A stretch of DNA of 64,000 nucleotides, from NCBI RefSeq assembly GCF_000090795.2, contig NW_003546259.1, forward strand, positions 281,780 through 345,779. The letters run 5' to 3'. The notes beneath the pieces were generated by a model that did not search any database, was not told the origin of the DNA, and worked only from the letters and a program-made list of their open reading frames with translations. Every line of letters starts with the position of its first letter. Positions within the stretch are counted from its first letter, which is position 1. Below, in pieces: positions 10,340 through 22,220 of this stretch. Source of the stretch: Amphimedon queenslandica (Eukaryota; Porifera; Demospongiae; Haplosclerida; Niphatidae). The translations under genes and the position numbers were made by a program.

Positions 10340-12650
10340 CAGTTGATAATTTAAGGATTGAAAATGTCTGCTATGGAGCACTTCATCCAAGTAAGAAGAG
10401 AACAAACAGTGGCATCACTACAGTCATTACTTAATAAACTACATAGCAATTTTAACGACGGTATTCCTCTTACTGAACTTCCTTTTAAGCCATATCCAAG
10501 TAATGATTCAATTTTGTACTGCTTTACTGAAGACTTTACGGAAAACAAGAAATAATATTTTGATTGTATACCATCGTTGCTTTCATCATCAGGTGTTATA
10601 TGTCTGGATTATACATTTAAATTGACTGCCAGCATTGGCTATTTATGACCAAATGGAAGATGACTATCACAGTATAATTGTGTTGTTTTGGTAATAAATA
10701 ATATATATCATATCATGGATGTTTACTATACGTACTTCTTTAAGTGAGTGTAAACCAATTTTAATTACATTAAATCAAAGGTTTCAAAAAAGCCAAATAC
10801 TAGTGAATACTGTATATGTTGACAATTGTTGTCTGTCAAGGACACAACTCCGCAATATACTTTGGTATTGCTGTGTCTATTAAGTTTGATCTCTTTCACG
10901 CAGCTCAGAAATTAACTATATATATTCCAAGACTTATCTTTTTTCACATTTTTGTGTAGCAGACATAAAGTTCCTGTTCAGGCAAAAATCTGATTTAGGA
11001 AGTAAAAGAACACAGCCTACAGCAAGCAAGGAAATTTTACATGGCAATATTAACTCTTTTCAAAAAATGTGGCAACAAACACATGCTAAAGGATCTTTTG
11101 TGTTTAATGACTAAGGGAAGAAGTGACACTTATAAAGGAACATGTTTTGAAAGGCTGTTTATCAGACATTGATGCTGGTTGTGGAACTAATAAAAACGAG
11201 GCCCTTCTTAGATCTTTAAGGCCCTTTTTTCTCTTGTTGCAGAATGGGCACCACTGTAGCACTTGCTCTATTAACAATATTGTTACATAATCATAACCAG
11301 AAAGTTAGTTTAAGGAATGGCTTTTCAACAAAGGTTATAGTATCATCGAAAGCTTTTTATCTTGGGAAGTCACAAAATACTAGATGCATTAAAATATTTG
11401 GGATTATGCTAAAAATATGACTGTCCTATTCCACTTTGGTTGCTCGGGCAAGAACAATTAATTCACCAATTAATTGTAACAGTCACTCATCTTCCAGATG
11501 AGAACAATGATGTTTCTAATGATGCACTATTGGATTTATTCGTAAGAGCTGAAGCATCATGGAAAATATCAAAATAAATGCTGCAAAACAGTACATATCC
11601 ACACATATACCAATATAAACATGCTCCTTTTATGTCATCTGTAAACTGCCTTGACATCTCAAGGAACAGTTCACAGAAAACTTGTGAAAGTCATCATGAG
11701 ATACTTTAACATTGCTTCAATCATTGGATTTTAAGTCAATCAAAGTTACTGGAATGGCAACATCTTTTTTTCATCTGTTGCTTATTATACTACGGAAAAT
11801 AGTATGAAATTTTCTAATAATTATTTTGTCAAACACAATGTTGATTATTCAGGTGAGATTCCACAAGTTGCCTGTAATTTACATGGAATTACTGTTTAGA
11901 AATAGAAATCACATTCATCAGATTAGGAAGTGTTTGACTGCTGGTGTTTGAGTAAGTCATGAAATTGAAAAATTAGAAAATCCTGGATTTTATCAAAGTT
12001 TACTTGGTAACACCATGCCAATGGCAATATCAAATGCACTTCATCTCAGTAAATTATATTCTGCTCTGCAAAGCACCATCCTGTAACACATGTAACAACT
12101 AGAGGATAGGCTTGAAACACAAGTATATGTATCATATAGTTATTATGACTGCGGTCACTATTATGCAGTTTCACCTGTGTAATATTACCTCCTGATGACA
12201 GCACAAAAGCTTCTTGTAGGTGTAGTTTCAATGATAAAGATGGGGAATTGTAATGTGATAAAGAGCAAATATACTACTCAAGTTCACTGTAAATGTGCTT
12301 AGGCCAAGCAAGCTTATAGTAATCTGTGTCATTGCAGAAATTGTAGCAATCCACATGGGAAAGTAACTTCAAAGCATCAAACAATAAAAAGATTTACACA
12401 TAGTTCCAGAGGAGAAGTTTGTAACAGTGCTACCATCTTACACCATTCAGGAGAACTAAAATCAACTGGATCTCCTACACAATTACAGTACTTATTTATA
12501 TAAAACTTAATTCAACATTGTGGGAAGCATAATGTAGATGCTTCATTGGAGTCCTTAACTAAGATAAAGAATAGAGTGATAGACCCTTTGAATGCTCTCA
12601 ACATTTCAGTCCCGGTAACTCCGAAATCACATGTGGAAATGAGCTAAGCC
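10340..12650 (+). pseudogene. Decayed gene with C-terminal CXC (tesmin/TSO1-like) cysteine cluster
   Basis: Short coding-like pieces lie in order on the plus strand. They are an N-terminal stretch with NFNDGIPLTELPFKPYPSN (about 10450-10510), IKFDLFHAAQKLT (about 10880), FRQKSDLGSKRTQPTASKE (about 10980), DIDAGCGTNKNEALLRSLRP (about 11170), and a cysteine-rich end with HCKC, LCHCRNCSNPHGK (about 12290-12370), then KNRVIDPLNAL. The CxCxxCxNPxG pattern matches the CXC domain of tesmin/TSO1-like proteins, which also ends several TE-linked sponge and cnidarian proteins. The xVDLFHxxQ and CGTNKNE blocks are a recurrent uncharacterised combination in such proteins. Many stops and frame changes mean a dead copy. 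The middle (about 11250-12000) has no clear coding sequence. No TIRs found. Confidence 0.45.
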
Positions 12651-12659
12651 ATTAAGGAA

Positions 12660-13630
12660 TATGAAAACAATTTGAAAATTTTTCAGTATATCTCTATTGC
12701 ACAGCTACATTTGAACATATAACTTGTTAGTCATATTTTGTTTTTTATGACTATTTTTGTTGATTAACTACTCAGTTTAGTGAATCTGTCTCAGTTTCTT
12801 TTAGGCTCTATCAATACCTTCAAAATGATTGTTTAATCTCAAACTCATTAAACTATTTACAATAATGCTTCATTTTTTAGCTACACATGCAATTATTCAT
12901 TATATTATTATTGACAATACAATCAAACTGTTAAACAAATACAACTGTACATACAACCAATGCAACTTATGATAAAATACATGCAACCAAAATAACGATA
13001 CTAACTTAATAACCACAAATAATGACCAGTACTATCATTACAACCAGTACTACCACTACAATTCCTATATCCAGTTTCTTCAGTTTTAAGGCAGTAGCCA
13101 CCTTCTCAGAGGGGAGTCGCTATGCTACAAAATGGCTGGTGAGTCACACTTAAGCTGTCATATCTCACGAATGAAGAAAAGTCAAGCAATTCTGCACATA
13201 ATTTTTGCTCTCCATGTTTTCCTTTACCTGCTGTTGCCTTCAAAGGTACCATAGCTTGAACTATGCAAAAGTTACTTGTAAACTGTTTCTGTTCTTAAAT
13301 GCTGCAACTTTTGCCACCTTGGAAAGGAACAAGAGTTTATTATAGAGAAAAAACAACTTTTTGTGTACCTAATTGGCAAATAAAATGCTCTGAAGAGCTT
13401 GACTAAAAAAGTAGCATCAGCTAAAATATCATCCATGAGTGAAAATTTTCCTATCACACACACACTGACAGCACGAGCGCAATAGTCTCACCTATATGCC
13501 TATGGCGTGGGCGAGGGCAGTAAAAGGCACCTAAATGGTAAAAGCAGAAGTTAGACATGTATTGAAGTACATGTATATATGACTAGGAGAAAAAGGCAAA
13601 AGAGAGGAAAGGACATCATGAGACAAAGAT
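12660..13630. other. No gene seen; repeat-like sequence
   Basis: AT-rich, no credible reading frame. The stretch from 13080 to about 13510 looks like an interspersed repeat; its end CCTATATGCCTATGGCGTG recurs in diverged form at about 59410-59440. Confidence 0.4.
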
Positions 13631-13634
13631 TATA

Positions 13635-13832
13635 CAGTATAGTTGGAAATTTTGGAAGGAGTAAAATTTGACAAACTGCTAAAATTTGCTGAATTTAATT
13701 TGGCGAACCTGACCACGTGCCATTAAATGTACGCATAATGGCTGATAATGGTGAATATTCATTTTGGAAAATAGCTACGAAAACGCCAATTCGCCAAATT
13801 CAATTCCCACATAAATTTTTATCCATAAGGTA
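13635..13832. mobile_element. MITE of about 200 bp (copy A)
   Basis: The left end, TATAGTTGGAAATTTTGGAA and onward through AAATTTG, is an imperfect inverse of the right end (CGCCAATTCGCCAAATTCAA to about 13832). A second element of the same size and similar ends is at 60104-60312. TTTGGC/GCCAAA motifs recur inside both. No coding capacity. The superfamily is uncertain; TA-rich junctions would suit a Tc1/pogo-type target, but this is not proven. Confidence 0.65.
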
Positions 13833-14099
13833 CAACAAATTGAGAACGAAGAAATGCATAAAAATAGATACATGTACATGTACATCTACAAGTATTGGGA
13901 TAGAGAATAATTGTATTATGAATCTGTTATTGTATTATTGAAACATCATGCATTTACAGCTATAAGATACCACGTAGCAAATAATACAAGATAGATGACA
14001 GTATTGTAAATATTACGCACAGTGTGGAAGTTTGAACCTTAATGGTAATGAAACTGAGCACCATTATATTACATTACTAACATAGGTAAGGCTGTAAGA

Positions 14100-15222
14100 G
14101 GCCACAAGGGATGATGTCTCACTTGCTACTTCTATTCTAAAACTTGACCCAAAGTATAGGGAACGTCCTTTGTTGTTGGGAGAAGAGCTTGACAAGCATG
14201 TTACAGAATATATTGCTGAACTGCATAGAAATGGTGGAGTAATAAATGCTTATATCGTTTCGTCAGCAGCCAAGGGGATGGTAAAGAATTATGATGCAAA
14301 TTTGTTGAAGTGTAACGGTGGCCATATTACTTGCGACCTACTGTGGGCTAAAGCTTTGCTGAGACGAATGGGTTATGTAAAACGTAAGGCAAACACTAAG
14401 TCAAAAGTATCTGTTGAGAGGTTTGAATTGTTGAAAGCTCAATTCAATTTTGACATAAAAGTTATTATTGAATTGGAAGAAGTGCCGGAGAATTAATTAT
14501 AAACTGGGACCATGCAGGAATTAATTATGTCCCAAGTAGCAACTGAAAAATGGCTGAGGAAGTGTCTTCAATAGTTGAAATTGTGGGATTAGGTGACATG
14601 CGCCAAATTAGTGCTGTCCTTTCTTGTTCCCTTAGTGGCGACTTTCTTCCCCCTCAAGTTATATTTTCTGGTAAAACTCCTAAATGCCTACCATCTGTTT
14701 CATATCCAAGCAACTGGCATATTACTTACACAGAGAACCATTTGGCCAACGAAAAGACAACCATTGATTACATCCACAAAATTCTCCTTCCATATATTAG
14801 TAATGTTTGTCAAAGTCTTTCCCTTAGTAGCAACCATACCGCACTTGTAGTATTTGACAGGTTTAAGGGACAATGTACTTTAACTGTTTTGCAACTGTTA
14901 TATAACAATCATATCGAAATAGCTATTGTCCCAGCAAACCTTACAGACCGCTTCCAACCACTTGACATATGTGTGAACAAATCTGTTAAGGAACATTTAC
15001 GTAGAGAATTCTCCTTGTGGTATTCTGATCAGCTTTGCAGTAAAATTCAGTGTTTCAGCTGGCACACCCAATGTTCAGTTGCTTGAAACAGTAGATTTAA
15101 GTATGTCAACTCTGAAACCACTGGGGGCTAAATGGTTAGTTTCAATGTATGATTATTTGAAGGGAAACAAGGAGATCATTATAAATAGATTCTCTAAAGC
15201 AGGAATTAACAGTAAAAATTGA
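14100..15222 (+). pseudogene. pogo/Tigger-like DDE_1 transposase, two lesions
   Basis: The reading starts around 14100 (DDVSLATSILKLDPKYRERP) and continues with LLLGEELDKHVTEYIAELHR and NLLKCNGGHITCDLLWAKAL, a DNA-binding/N-terminal part as in DDE_1 proteins. Near 14490 the frame shifts. The next frame reads INWDHAGINYVPSSN-stop-KMAEEV, giving the first catalytic Asp (INWDH), with a TGA where the family has Trp. The core follows: LSGDFLPPQVIFSGKTPKCL, WHITYTENHLANEKT, ALVVFDRFKGQCT (second Asp) and VPANLTDRFQPLDICVNK (third acidic position). Near 15050 the frame shifts again to VQLLETVDLSMSTLKPLGAKW and ends at TGA 15220-15222. It runs tail to tail with the HIRAN-Ulp1 gene, whose stop is at 15377-15379. 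Confidence 0.8.
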
Positions 15223-15376
15223 TGCAAGTAATGAAGGAATAAATATTGATTTTGTGTTGATAATTATTATGAAAATGTATTTGCTATTCCTATAATCAAT
15301 AGTAATTTCATCTAATATACCTGTTAGTTAATAATAATAGTCCACAATTATAATAATGAAAAATGTGCATAGAACT

Positions 15377-16450
15377 TTAACTGATTTGTAATGGAAATGG
15401 GGTGATATTTTTTGCCTCAGAACAGTCCGTAAGATGTTCCCTCATGCTTTGCTGATAAAATTGTACTGCTTTAGGATCCTGCCCATTAAGCACAGCAGTA
15501 GCCATTGCAATGGCGAATAGGCCACAGTCTTTATTCCCAATTTGTTTTTGAGTTTTATCAAGCTGAACACGAGGGCTTTTGCCTATTAGTGGTTGAAAAA
15601 CTTATTTGATAATATTCCATGTATTAGCACTAACGCTGGAGAACACGGAATCATAGATCTCAACTGTATTATCTCTTTTTCGAAAATTTGATGCTAGAAC
15701 CCAATGATTGCAACGATTGTGGATTATTTGTAATCTATGATCAATCTTTATTTGAGACTTTGTAATCCATAATGGATTCTGTAATCTTTTTGTATTAGGA
15801 AACTGATGATGCAGTAGCAATTGTGCAGCTGCCACATGACTATCAGCTAAAAATTCACCACTTCGAAGTCTAGATGTAGGTCCATAATTTATATAAATCC
15901 ATCCTTTATCCTCATGATTAGCTGGACCATCAGCAACAGAATCAGCATCAACAACACCTTCATTGTCCAAGTTCAACTTCTGTCATTTAAGAGGTGGCTC
16001 ATCAGGGGTGGATGTTTCAAGAGATTCGTTTTGGATGTCTTTTGGAGTAAGTTCTAACAATTTCTTTACTTTTGCAATATCTTTGTCACTTCCACTGAAT
16101 GTAAGACAACATGGCACCTCCAAGCCTCTTTGAGGCAAGTCATATAAATGTCTGTTCCCTGTAACTTCACAAGTAATACTCCCTCGTCTAAAAAACAGGC
16201 AGCAAACTGATGATATAGAACGGGGGATATGACCTACTATAGGTGTAGTACAGGCAGAATGATCCGAGGTAGAATGGGCTGTATGAACAGATACAGCATA
16301 TGGATCATGTATGTTGCCTAATTCGGGCTCACAATGAAGTAGTTCTTCTAGGTAAGGTGTCCAAATATCTTAGTAAATGTGATGTCCTCCTTTAACAGAA
16401 ACAAACTTGAAGGAACAGGACATTTTCTTCTAACAGCAGCAATATGGGTC
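15377..16450 (-). pseudogene. HIRAN domain fused to Ulp1-like (C48) cysteine protease, copy 1
   Basis: One minus-strand frame from about 16450 to the TAA at 15377-15379. The N-terminus is FKFVSVKGGHHIY, followed by a HIRAN domain: IWTPYLEELLHCEPE, GNIHDPYAVSV, IVGHIPRSISSVCCLFFR, SITCEVTGNRH. A linker of about 35 residues follows, then AAAQLLLHHQFP. The C-terminus has protease-type landmarks in the right order: CNHWVLASNFR (His), VEIYDSVFSSV (Asp) and QIGNKDCGLFAIAMATA (Gln and Cys). The catalytic triad looks complete. Three in-frame stops interrupt it (about 16368; 15983-15985; 15602-15604), with no frameshift. HIRAN domains bind DNA ends in HLTF-type proteins; C48 proteases cut ubiquitin-like tags. 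The fusion would suit a DNA-bound deSUMOylase-like protein, which is inference. It faces the DDE_1 gene tail to tail. Confidence 0.75.
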
Positions 16451-16459
16451 TTATCAAGC

Positions 16460-17570
16460 GTGCATTTCCTTTTGGAATGAGCATCCTGTTCCAGGTAACT
16501 AAAATTACTATTCTTTTGTAATCCTTTATACATAGATAATAACATATGCTACATTAGATTTCTTGTGGACTTAAATGAAACACAGAGGTCAACAACTTTT
16601 ATAACTGACATGCATAAATACGCTTACATTGTATAACAGAACCCATGGGAAGAAATTTAAGAATTTCACCGCATCCCATCATGCATAATATTTTCAGAGT
16701 CTAAAATAATTAGCGGACATAATTTTCTGACAATTTTGGTGAATTGTCCGCCAAATTCTGTTGTTCCATCAATGTGTCTAAGCAATATAATCTTTGAAAG
16801 CATTGAAACAATTCAACTAACGAACATGTCCAAACACTGAGTTTTCCACAAAGCATGCTACATGTAAGTAAGCATGCTGGCAAGCACTACAATAGAGTCC
16901 ATGGCATTTGGAGCTAATTAAAATAATTCATAGCAATCTAAATTTCATTAGAATAAGCTCAAACTTTCCAAACAACATAAGTATTAACATGTTTATGTAT
17001 GTGGAATAATATATAAACTAAGATTTTTTTTCTTTTTTGACAAAATTTGGCCAAATTTTTAACAGGGACTTTGTCCAGATTTTTGAGCAACTTTAAAAAT
17101 TTGTATAAAATCCAAATCTAGTTAGAATCAAGTAAATGTTGATACACCAGAGAAAAAGTTACAAAAATGAAGAATTCTTTCCTTTTCCTTTGTCTAAATA
17201 TCCTGTACTATTAGTAGTGCTGTGGCTTTATTAAGTAGGATTCACCCCACATCAATATGGCTGCCATGGCTTTTGCAGCCTCGCAATTTGTACTGTGTCG
17301 TTCACCCTCTGTGGATCAACTTTTGAGCAACTGACGACCGACTGACAAGAAGCTGCTTGAGAATTATGCCAATATTATGTGGAAATCATTTATGACCAAT
17401 TCAATGAACGATTTAATTAAGCACAATTGCTGAACATTCTTTGAATGTAAATTAAGGCTGTGTGCATGTATGTTATCATACCTTATTATTTTATTACAAA
17501 TGTATCTTACACTTATTATAGGTCGTAACAGGGTACCTAACTGGATAATGGCCAATAACAATCAAGTGGT
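16460..17570. other. No gene seen
   Basis: AT-rich sequence. A small hairpin is formed by AGCGGACA and TGTCCGC (about 16713-16760), inside sequence loosely similar to the TTTGGC-rich MITE ends. Nothing else is supported. Confidence 0.4.
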
Positions 17571-17571
17571 T

Positions 17572-17815
17572 TCTGTATGACAATCAATTGTTCCTGACCC
17601 TGATGCTGTTAGATTATATCAATTTAGAGAGGGGTCGTTTTACATTACTTAGTTCCTTTGGTCATGATCCATTGTCTGATAATCCTTAGCTGGTTGAAGG
17701 AGAACAGAGATTTGGACAGCAATAGCTTGACTTTGGATCGTTCTTCTACACTGTCGTTAATGGAGATTATTCCTCATTTAGTGATGGACTTTTGAACTTC
17801 CATCATGTAAGCCAG
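17572..17815 (+). pseudogene. Unrecognised coding-like fragment
   Basis: Protein-like text appears in alternating frames: PDPDAVRLYQFREGSFYIT, then LVEGEQRFGQQ, then LDFGSFFYTVVNGDYSSFSD. The amino-acid use looks like decayed coding sequence, but I do not recognise the family, and stops and frame changes occur within 240 bp. Confidence 0.3.
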
Positions 17816-17819
17816 CAGT

Positions 17820-19950
17820 TAGAATCAATGATATGTATATCGTCAAGAGCTATAGTAATAAACTTTATTTTTTTAAAATTAATTTCCTATCTTGCACAAG
17901 GCACTTCCAGAGACACTACCTAGATCTAGTGCTCCTTTGCATGCAGACAATAATGAATTACTTTGGTTTGCAAATGGCATGTGTATGAGGACATATTAAA
18001 ACTGAGCTTATATAGATCTATGACAAGGAGAGAAGATAGCCTGGAAGAAAGCATGACAAATCCAGCTACTTTATGTTTCAAATTCCATTGATTTACCATG
18101 GTATTTTAGACTAGTATAATTCATAAAGTAAATGAAGCACAAATGCCTGCATAATAAATGCTGGTTAAATGCATGGCTATGATAATTTTCAGTGACATAC
18201 AAGCTCAATCTTGAAATGATGTACATTGGTTAGTATATGAATCTAAAAGAATCATTTCTTCTAATCAGATGACTGTATCAAAATTATTCTAGGAACACCT
18301 TTGTAAAAAAATATATCTTATTGCTGTTAAAGAAATTATTGGTATTACAAAGCATATTATGAACTATGTAAGCACACATAAAAAATTATTATAATATCAC
18401 ACATGCCCACAAGAATCCAGTAGTACTTCTCCATGATGATGGTTGCAAGGTAATGGTTGTGGAGTTAGTTGTGAGGAATTCAATGCACAAATGAAACCTA
18501 AGGGACAAAGAGATGGAATGAAGGTGAGAAAAGGAGAGAAAAGAGAACATGCACTGAGTGGTCATCTGTCTTCGTTAACTTGCCCTTTAAAATGTATTAT
18601 GCTTGGCCATGCATATCTTGGAATATTTTAAGTGGCTCTGCAAACATGTCAAGTTTAAATTCTTAACCTGTATGGTAATTAGTCATACTTGAATATGTAA
18701 AAAAAACTGTAATCCGAGAAACACATTACTAGGCTTAGTATAGAGATTATGCAATTACGTCATAAATTAAACAATAGCTTAGCAACTGTCACTAGGGTGC
18801 CATTTTGTGGGGCAAATGCATTAATACAGTATAACTGTAATTTATGCCGTAATATCTCTCATATTTGGCTTAAACTTGCAAAGTTCTGGCAGTATTCGCT
18901 ACTCTCCCCACTACTACAAACTCAATGAAGTTGCTAGAAGTTGTTATAGACAAATACTAGTAAGTCTAGGAGGTATAGATGATATAGCTAACAGAGCTAG
19001 CCTGCATGGCTAGAGAAGACTGGCCCAATTGGCCAAGGGTAAAATACCCCGATGGACTCATTAAAACTCCCTGTGTTTATACCGGGAAAAGTTTGAAAGC
19101 ATATAAATCTCTAGATTTTTACTGTTATCATACTAATGGATGGGTTGGTTTGGTTGAAGTATGTAGAATTTTGAGGTAAGCTAACCCCAACTTTATAGTA
19201 ACAGCCTTTGTGAGACACTCACAAAGGCTCTCCACAAAGATATATAATACAACATAAATAAAACTTACATGACCTGAGTAATAATGCTTTTCTGATTTAC
19301 CAAATCTCTAAAAAATTACTTAAGAATGAATGGGGTGTGGTGGCACATTTTAACAACTAAATTTGAGCTGAATCAGCTGAGAAATAGTGCCTCAACACAC
19401 CTAGAAAAGTAAAATAAAAAACATTAATAGTTTTTTGTAACAACAAATCAATTTATTACCTGCTTTATTAGTTATAGGATATCCAGTTCAAGTCAGATTC
19501 ACCATTCATTCCTGTATCAGGAATTACCATTCACCGCCTTAGATTATGACTGATGATATAGTGCATTTTATAACAGTATTATTTTTATGTTAGTCATACC
19601 TACTATACGCTATGCTCATTGTGAGAGCAATTTAGGACATTGTTACCTAGTTTTGCAGGCTGCTAACCTGTCTCAAGTTCTGATAAATGCCCAACATGCA
19701 TGGCTTTCAGTAATTCCGTTTCAAAATGTGTGACATTTATCCTTCATGCAGTGCTTTAAATTTAAATCATATTTTTGTTTTGTTTTAAGTGTGCATTTTG
19801 GTAGCCAATTAAACAATCCCTCCTTAATCATTAATTTTAATTTCTCACTGACTTTACGTATCATTTAATTCACAGACTATGCAATGCTTTCAAGCAGATA
19901 AAATTCACTGTGTCTGGCAAATGAAAGGAAAAATAAAGGTTCTTTTTTTG
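17820..19950. other. No gene seen
   Basis: About 2.1 kb without a supported gene, RNA gene or defined repeat. The short open frame at 18443-18631 has no family resemblance and no coding-like neighbours. Confidence 0.4.
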
Positions 19951-19959
19951 ATGCAAACT

Positions 19960-21335
19960 TCCAGTAGGGTATGGGCATTTGATATCTGGATCTGTAATAG
20001 GAAATGCATCAAAGGTTTTGGCTTCTAAACACTTGCACAAAGGAGATCTTAAGTTTTCTTGATCAAAATGAATAGATGAAATATCAGGTCTGTAAGCACT
20101 TGTGCAATTGCTGTAGCAAAAGCAATAGCAAACATGCGACAGTCTACAGAGCCTTGTTGCTTCTTGCATGGAACCATGATGTACTTTAAAGGAAAATTAA
20201 AAAGTCTGTTAAAAACAAATGTGGTTGTGGAGTCCACACTGCTGTACACTGAGTCATATACTAGGAAATCACCAACCTCACAACCCATTGTTGATACGGT
20301 AATCCATGGCAATGAGCATGGCAGTGAATGATTTAAAGATAATTGTGCTGCAAAGCCCCCAACATTGGTAGGTTTGACATTAAAGTCCATTTGCATTCAC
20401 CTGAGCCCAGGAGTGATTACAGACCCCACCCAATAATTAACACAATGCAATAATATTAGGAAAAGTATGGCTGTACTTTCTGCATGGGTTATACAACCAA
20501 CTTGAAGCTAAAGAGCTATAGCTGCTTCTTGAGTATCACAATAGATGCGGCAAAGGAGAGGAATGCACAGGTATGTTTATTTTTACAATACGAACTGTAA
20601 GTCAAAAGTTATTGCAAGAAAACTAGGGCTCAGGTGAACACAAATGGACCGTAGTAAGGTTGAGAACAATCCTTTAACAGCTGAAAACTGATAATGAAGG
20701 CTCTTTTGCTAAGCTTGCCACAGATGACATCCCTTTCACTGCTCATCAACTGGTTGCACAAATCAAGAGACACCCAAATAGTCGAGTGTCATGGAAATGG
20801 CAGGTCAGCATGATTGGTGCCGAGCATGACTCTGGCCATCCATCCTTGTAACATGTTTGGCATCAACTTTTATTTTTTTGGATGGTGGCGAACTGTCATC
20901 ATTTCCTGTTGCATTACTTGTTTGCTGATGGGTTTCCTTAATACCCTTCGCAGTGTTCAATCACCACATCAACTTTACCTGTTAGCAGCTGCTTCATTTT
21001 GTCAATGGAGTCCTTGTCTCAAAATGGAGTGTAGAAGGAATTTTCAAGCCACCTTGTACATGGCCTGCTGATCGTCGTCTCCCAGTAACTGTAAAAGAGA
21101 TTGATCCTTGTTGTCTGAGAAACAACGAGAAAGAAGCCAAGATTTTACGCGGTAGGTGGCCTACTGTGACTCTATCCTTTACAGTAGCAACAGCGTATGG
21201 ATCATGGAAGTTGTTTGTTTCTCTTACACATATAAACAATTTGCCATCCTCAGCTTCCGAAATGTTTTTGTAAACATGGTATCCTCTAACCATTGATGAT
21301 ATAGAATAAAGGGAGTTTGAAGAACCAGCCATCAC
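19960..21335 (-). pseudogene. HIRAN-Ulp1 protease gene, copy 2
   Basis: From 21335 the minus strand encodes SSMVRGYHVYKNI, then a HIRAN domain with ICVRETNNFHDPYAVATV, VGHLPRKILASFSLFLRQ and ISFTVTGRRR. After about 20990 a linker in a broken frame includes SSPPSKKIKVD (about 20861-20890), a possible nuclear localisation signal. The protease part starts near 20396: WITVSTMGCEVGDFLVYDSVYSS, then QQGSVDCRMFAIAFATAIA, then after a frameshift ISSIHFDQENLRSPLCKCLE down to about 19960. Cys is kept, but the Gly after it is Arg, and the expected His before Trp is missing (LPWIT for HW). So this copy is both frame-broken and probably inactive. Order and domain content match copy 1, which supports a real fusion. 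No DDE gene was found next to this copy. Confidence 0.7.
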
Positions 21336-21339
21336 TATC

Positions 21340-22215
21340 AGTTAAAGGAAAGCAGCGCGGCTGAGCACGCATGTGACCACGTGCATGTTACACGTTTATT
21401 AATTCGCAACAAATGAACACACCCCCACAAATGTTAATTCTAGCAAAAATGAATTTCTGGACTTTCTGGAACTAAACCATGAATTGTTTTACCACAAATT
21501 TTTTTACTTTTACGGTAGTGAACAAAAGTAAAAATAACAAAAGCAAAGTAACAGAATGTGAACAAGCAACCAAGGTATAATAAAACATGCAAACAAGTGA
21601 AAACAAGTGAAGCAAAATACATGTCATCAAAAGTTACTGTAATTCCAAATCCCCAATTACAATATTATGAAGTAAAGTAAAGGAATAAGTGTCTTCTCCA
21701 TTATACTGAATTTCATACTCCAATGACATTGGGTTTAAATCAATGACAGTTCCATTGAACCACACCAATTCATCTTAGCCTGGAAGCAGTGTCTTATTCC
21801 TACCATAAGTTCAGGATGTGTCATAATCATGTGATTTGTTGATGAGACACTAATATCTATTAGCACTGAGGAACTTTTCGCTGCCTCCTGTTTTTCAAAA
21901 ACTTGAGATATCACTATTTTCATGCACTTGTTTCAGTACTTTCTTATGAAAACTGATTCGCAATTTCACAGCATCATTTACTTTTTCTGTGTTATACATG
22001 ATTCTAATCCACTTTCTACTTCAGCTCTCTTTGTCCACAGACTACCAAATTTTGGAACATTTCTTGTCAAATTTTCTTTCTCCTTTGCCTCCTTCAACTA
22101 TTCACGACTATTTTCTTCAATCCTTTTCTCCATATTTTGCCTTTGTTTTCTTCCTGTTTCCTCTCTTCTAAACTTTTCTTTAAATTGGGATTCAAGTTTT
22201 CTAGCTGCTTGAAAA
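21340..22215. other. No recognisable gene
   Basis: Open frames at 21440-21622, 21735-21923 and 21922-22212 show no family features. The minus-strand one at 21735-21923 may be a C-terminal extension of the decayed gene to the right, but this is weak. Confidence 0.35.
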
Positions 22216-22220
22216 ATTTC

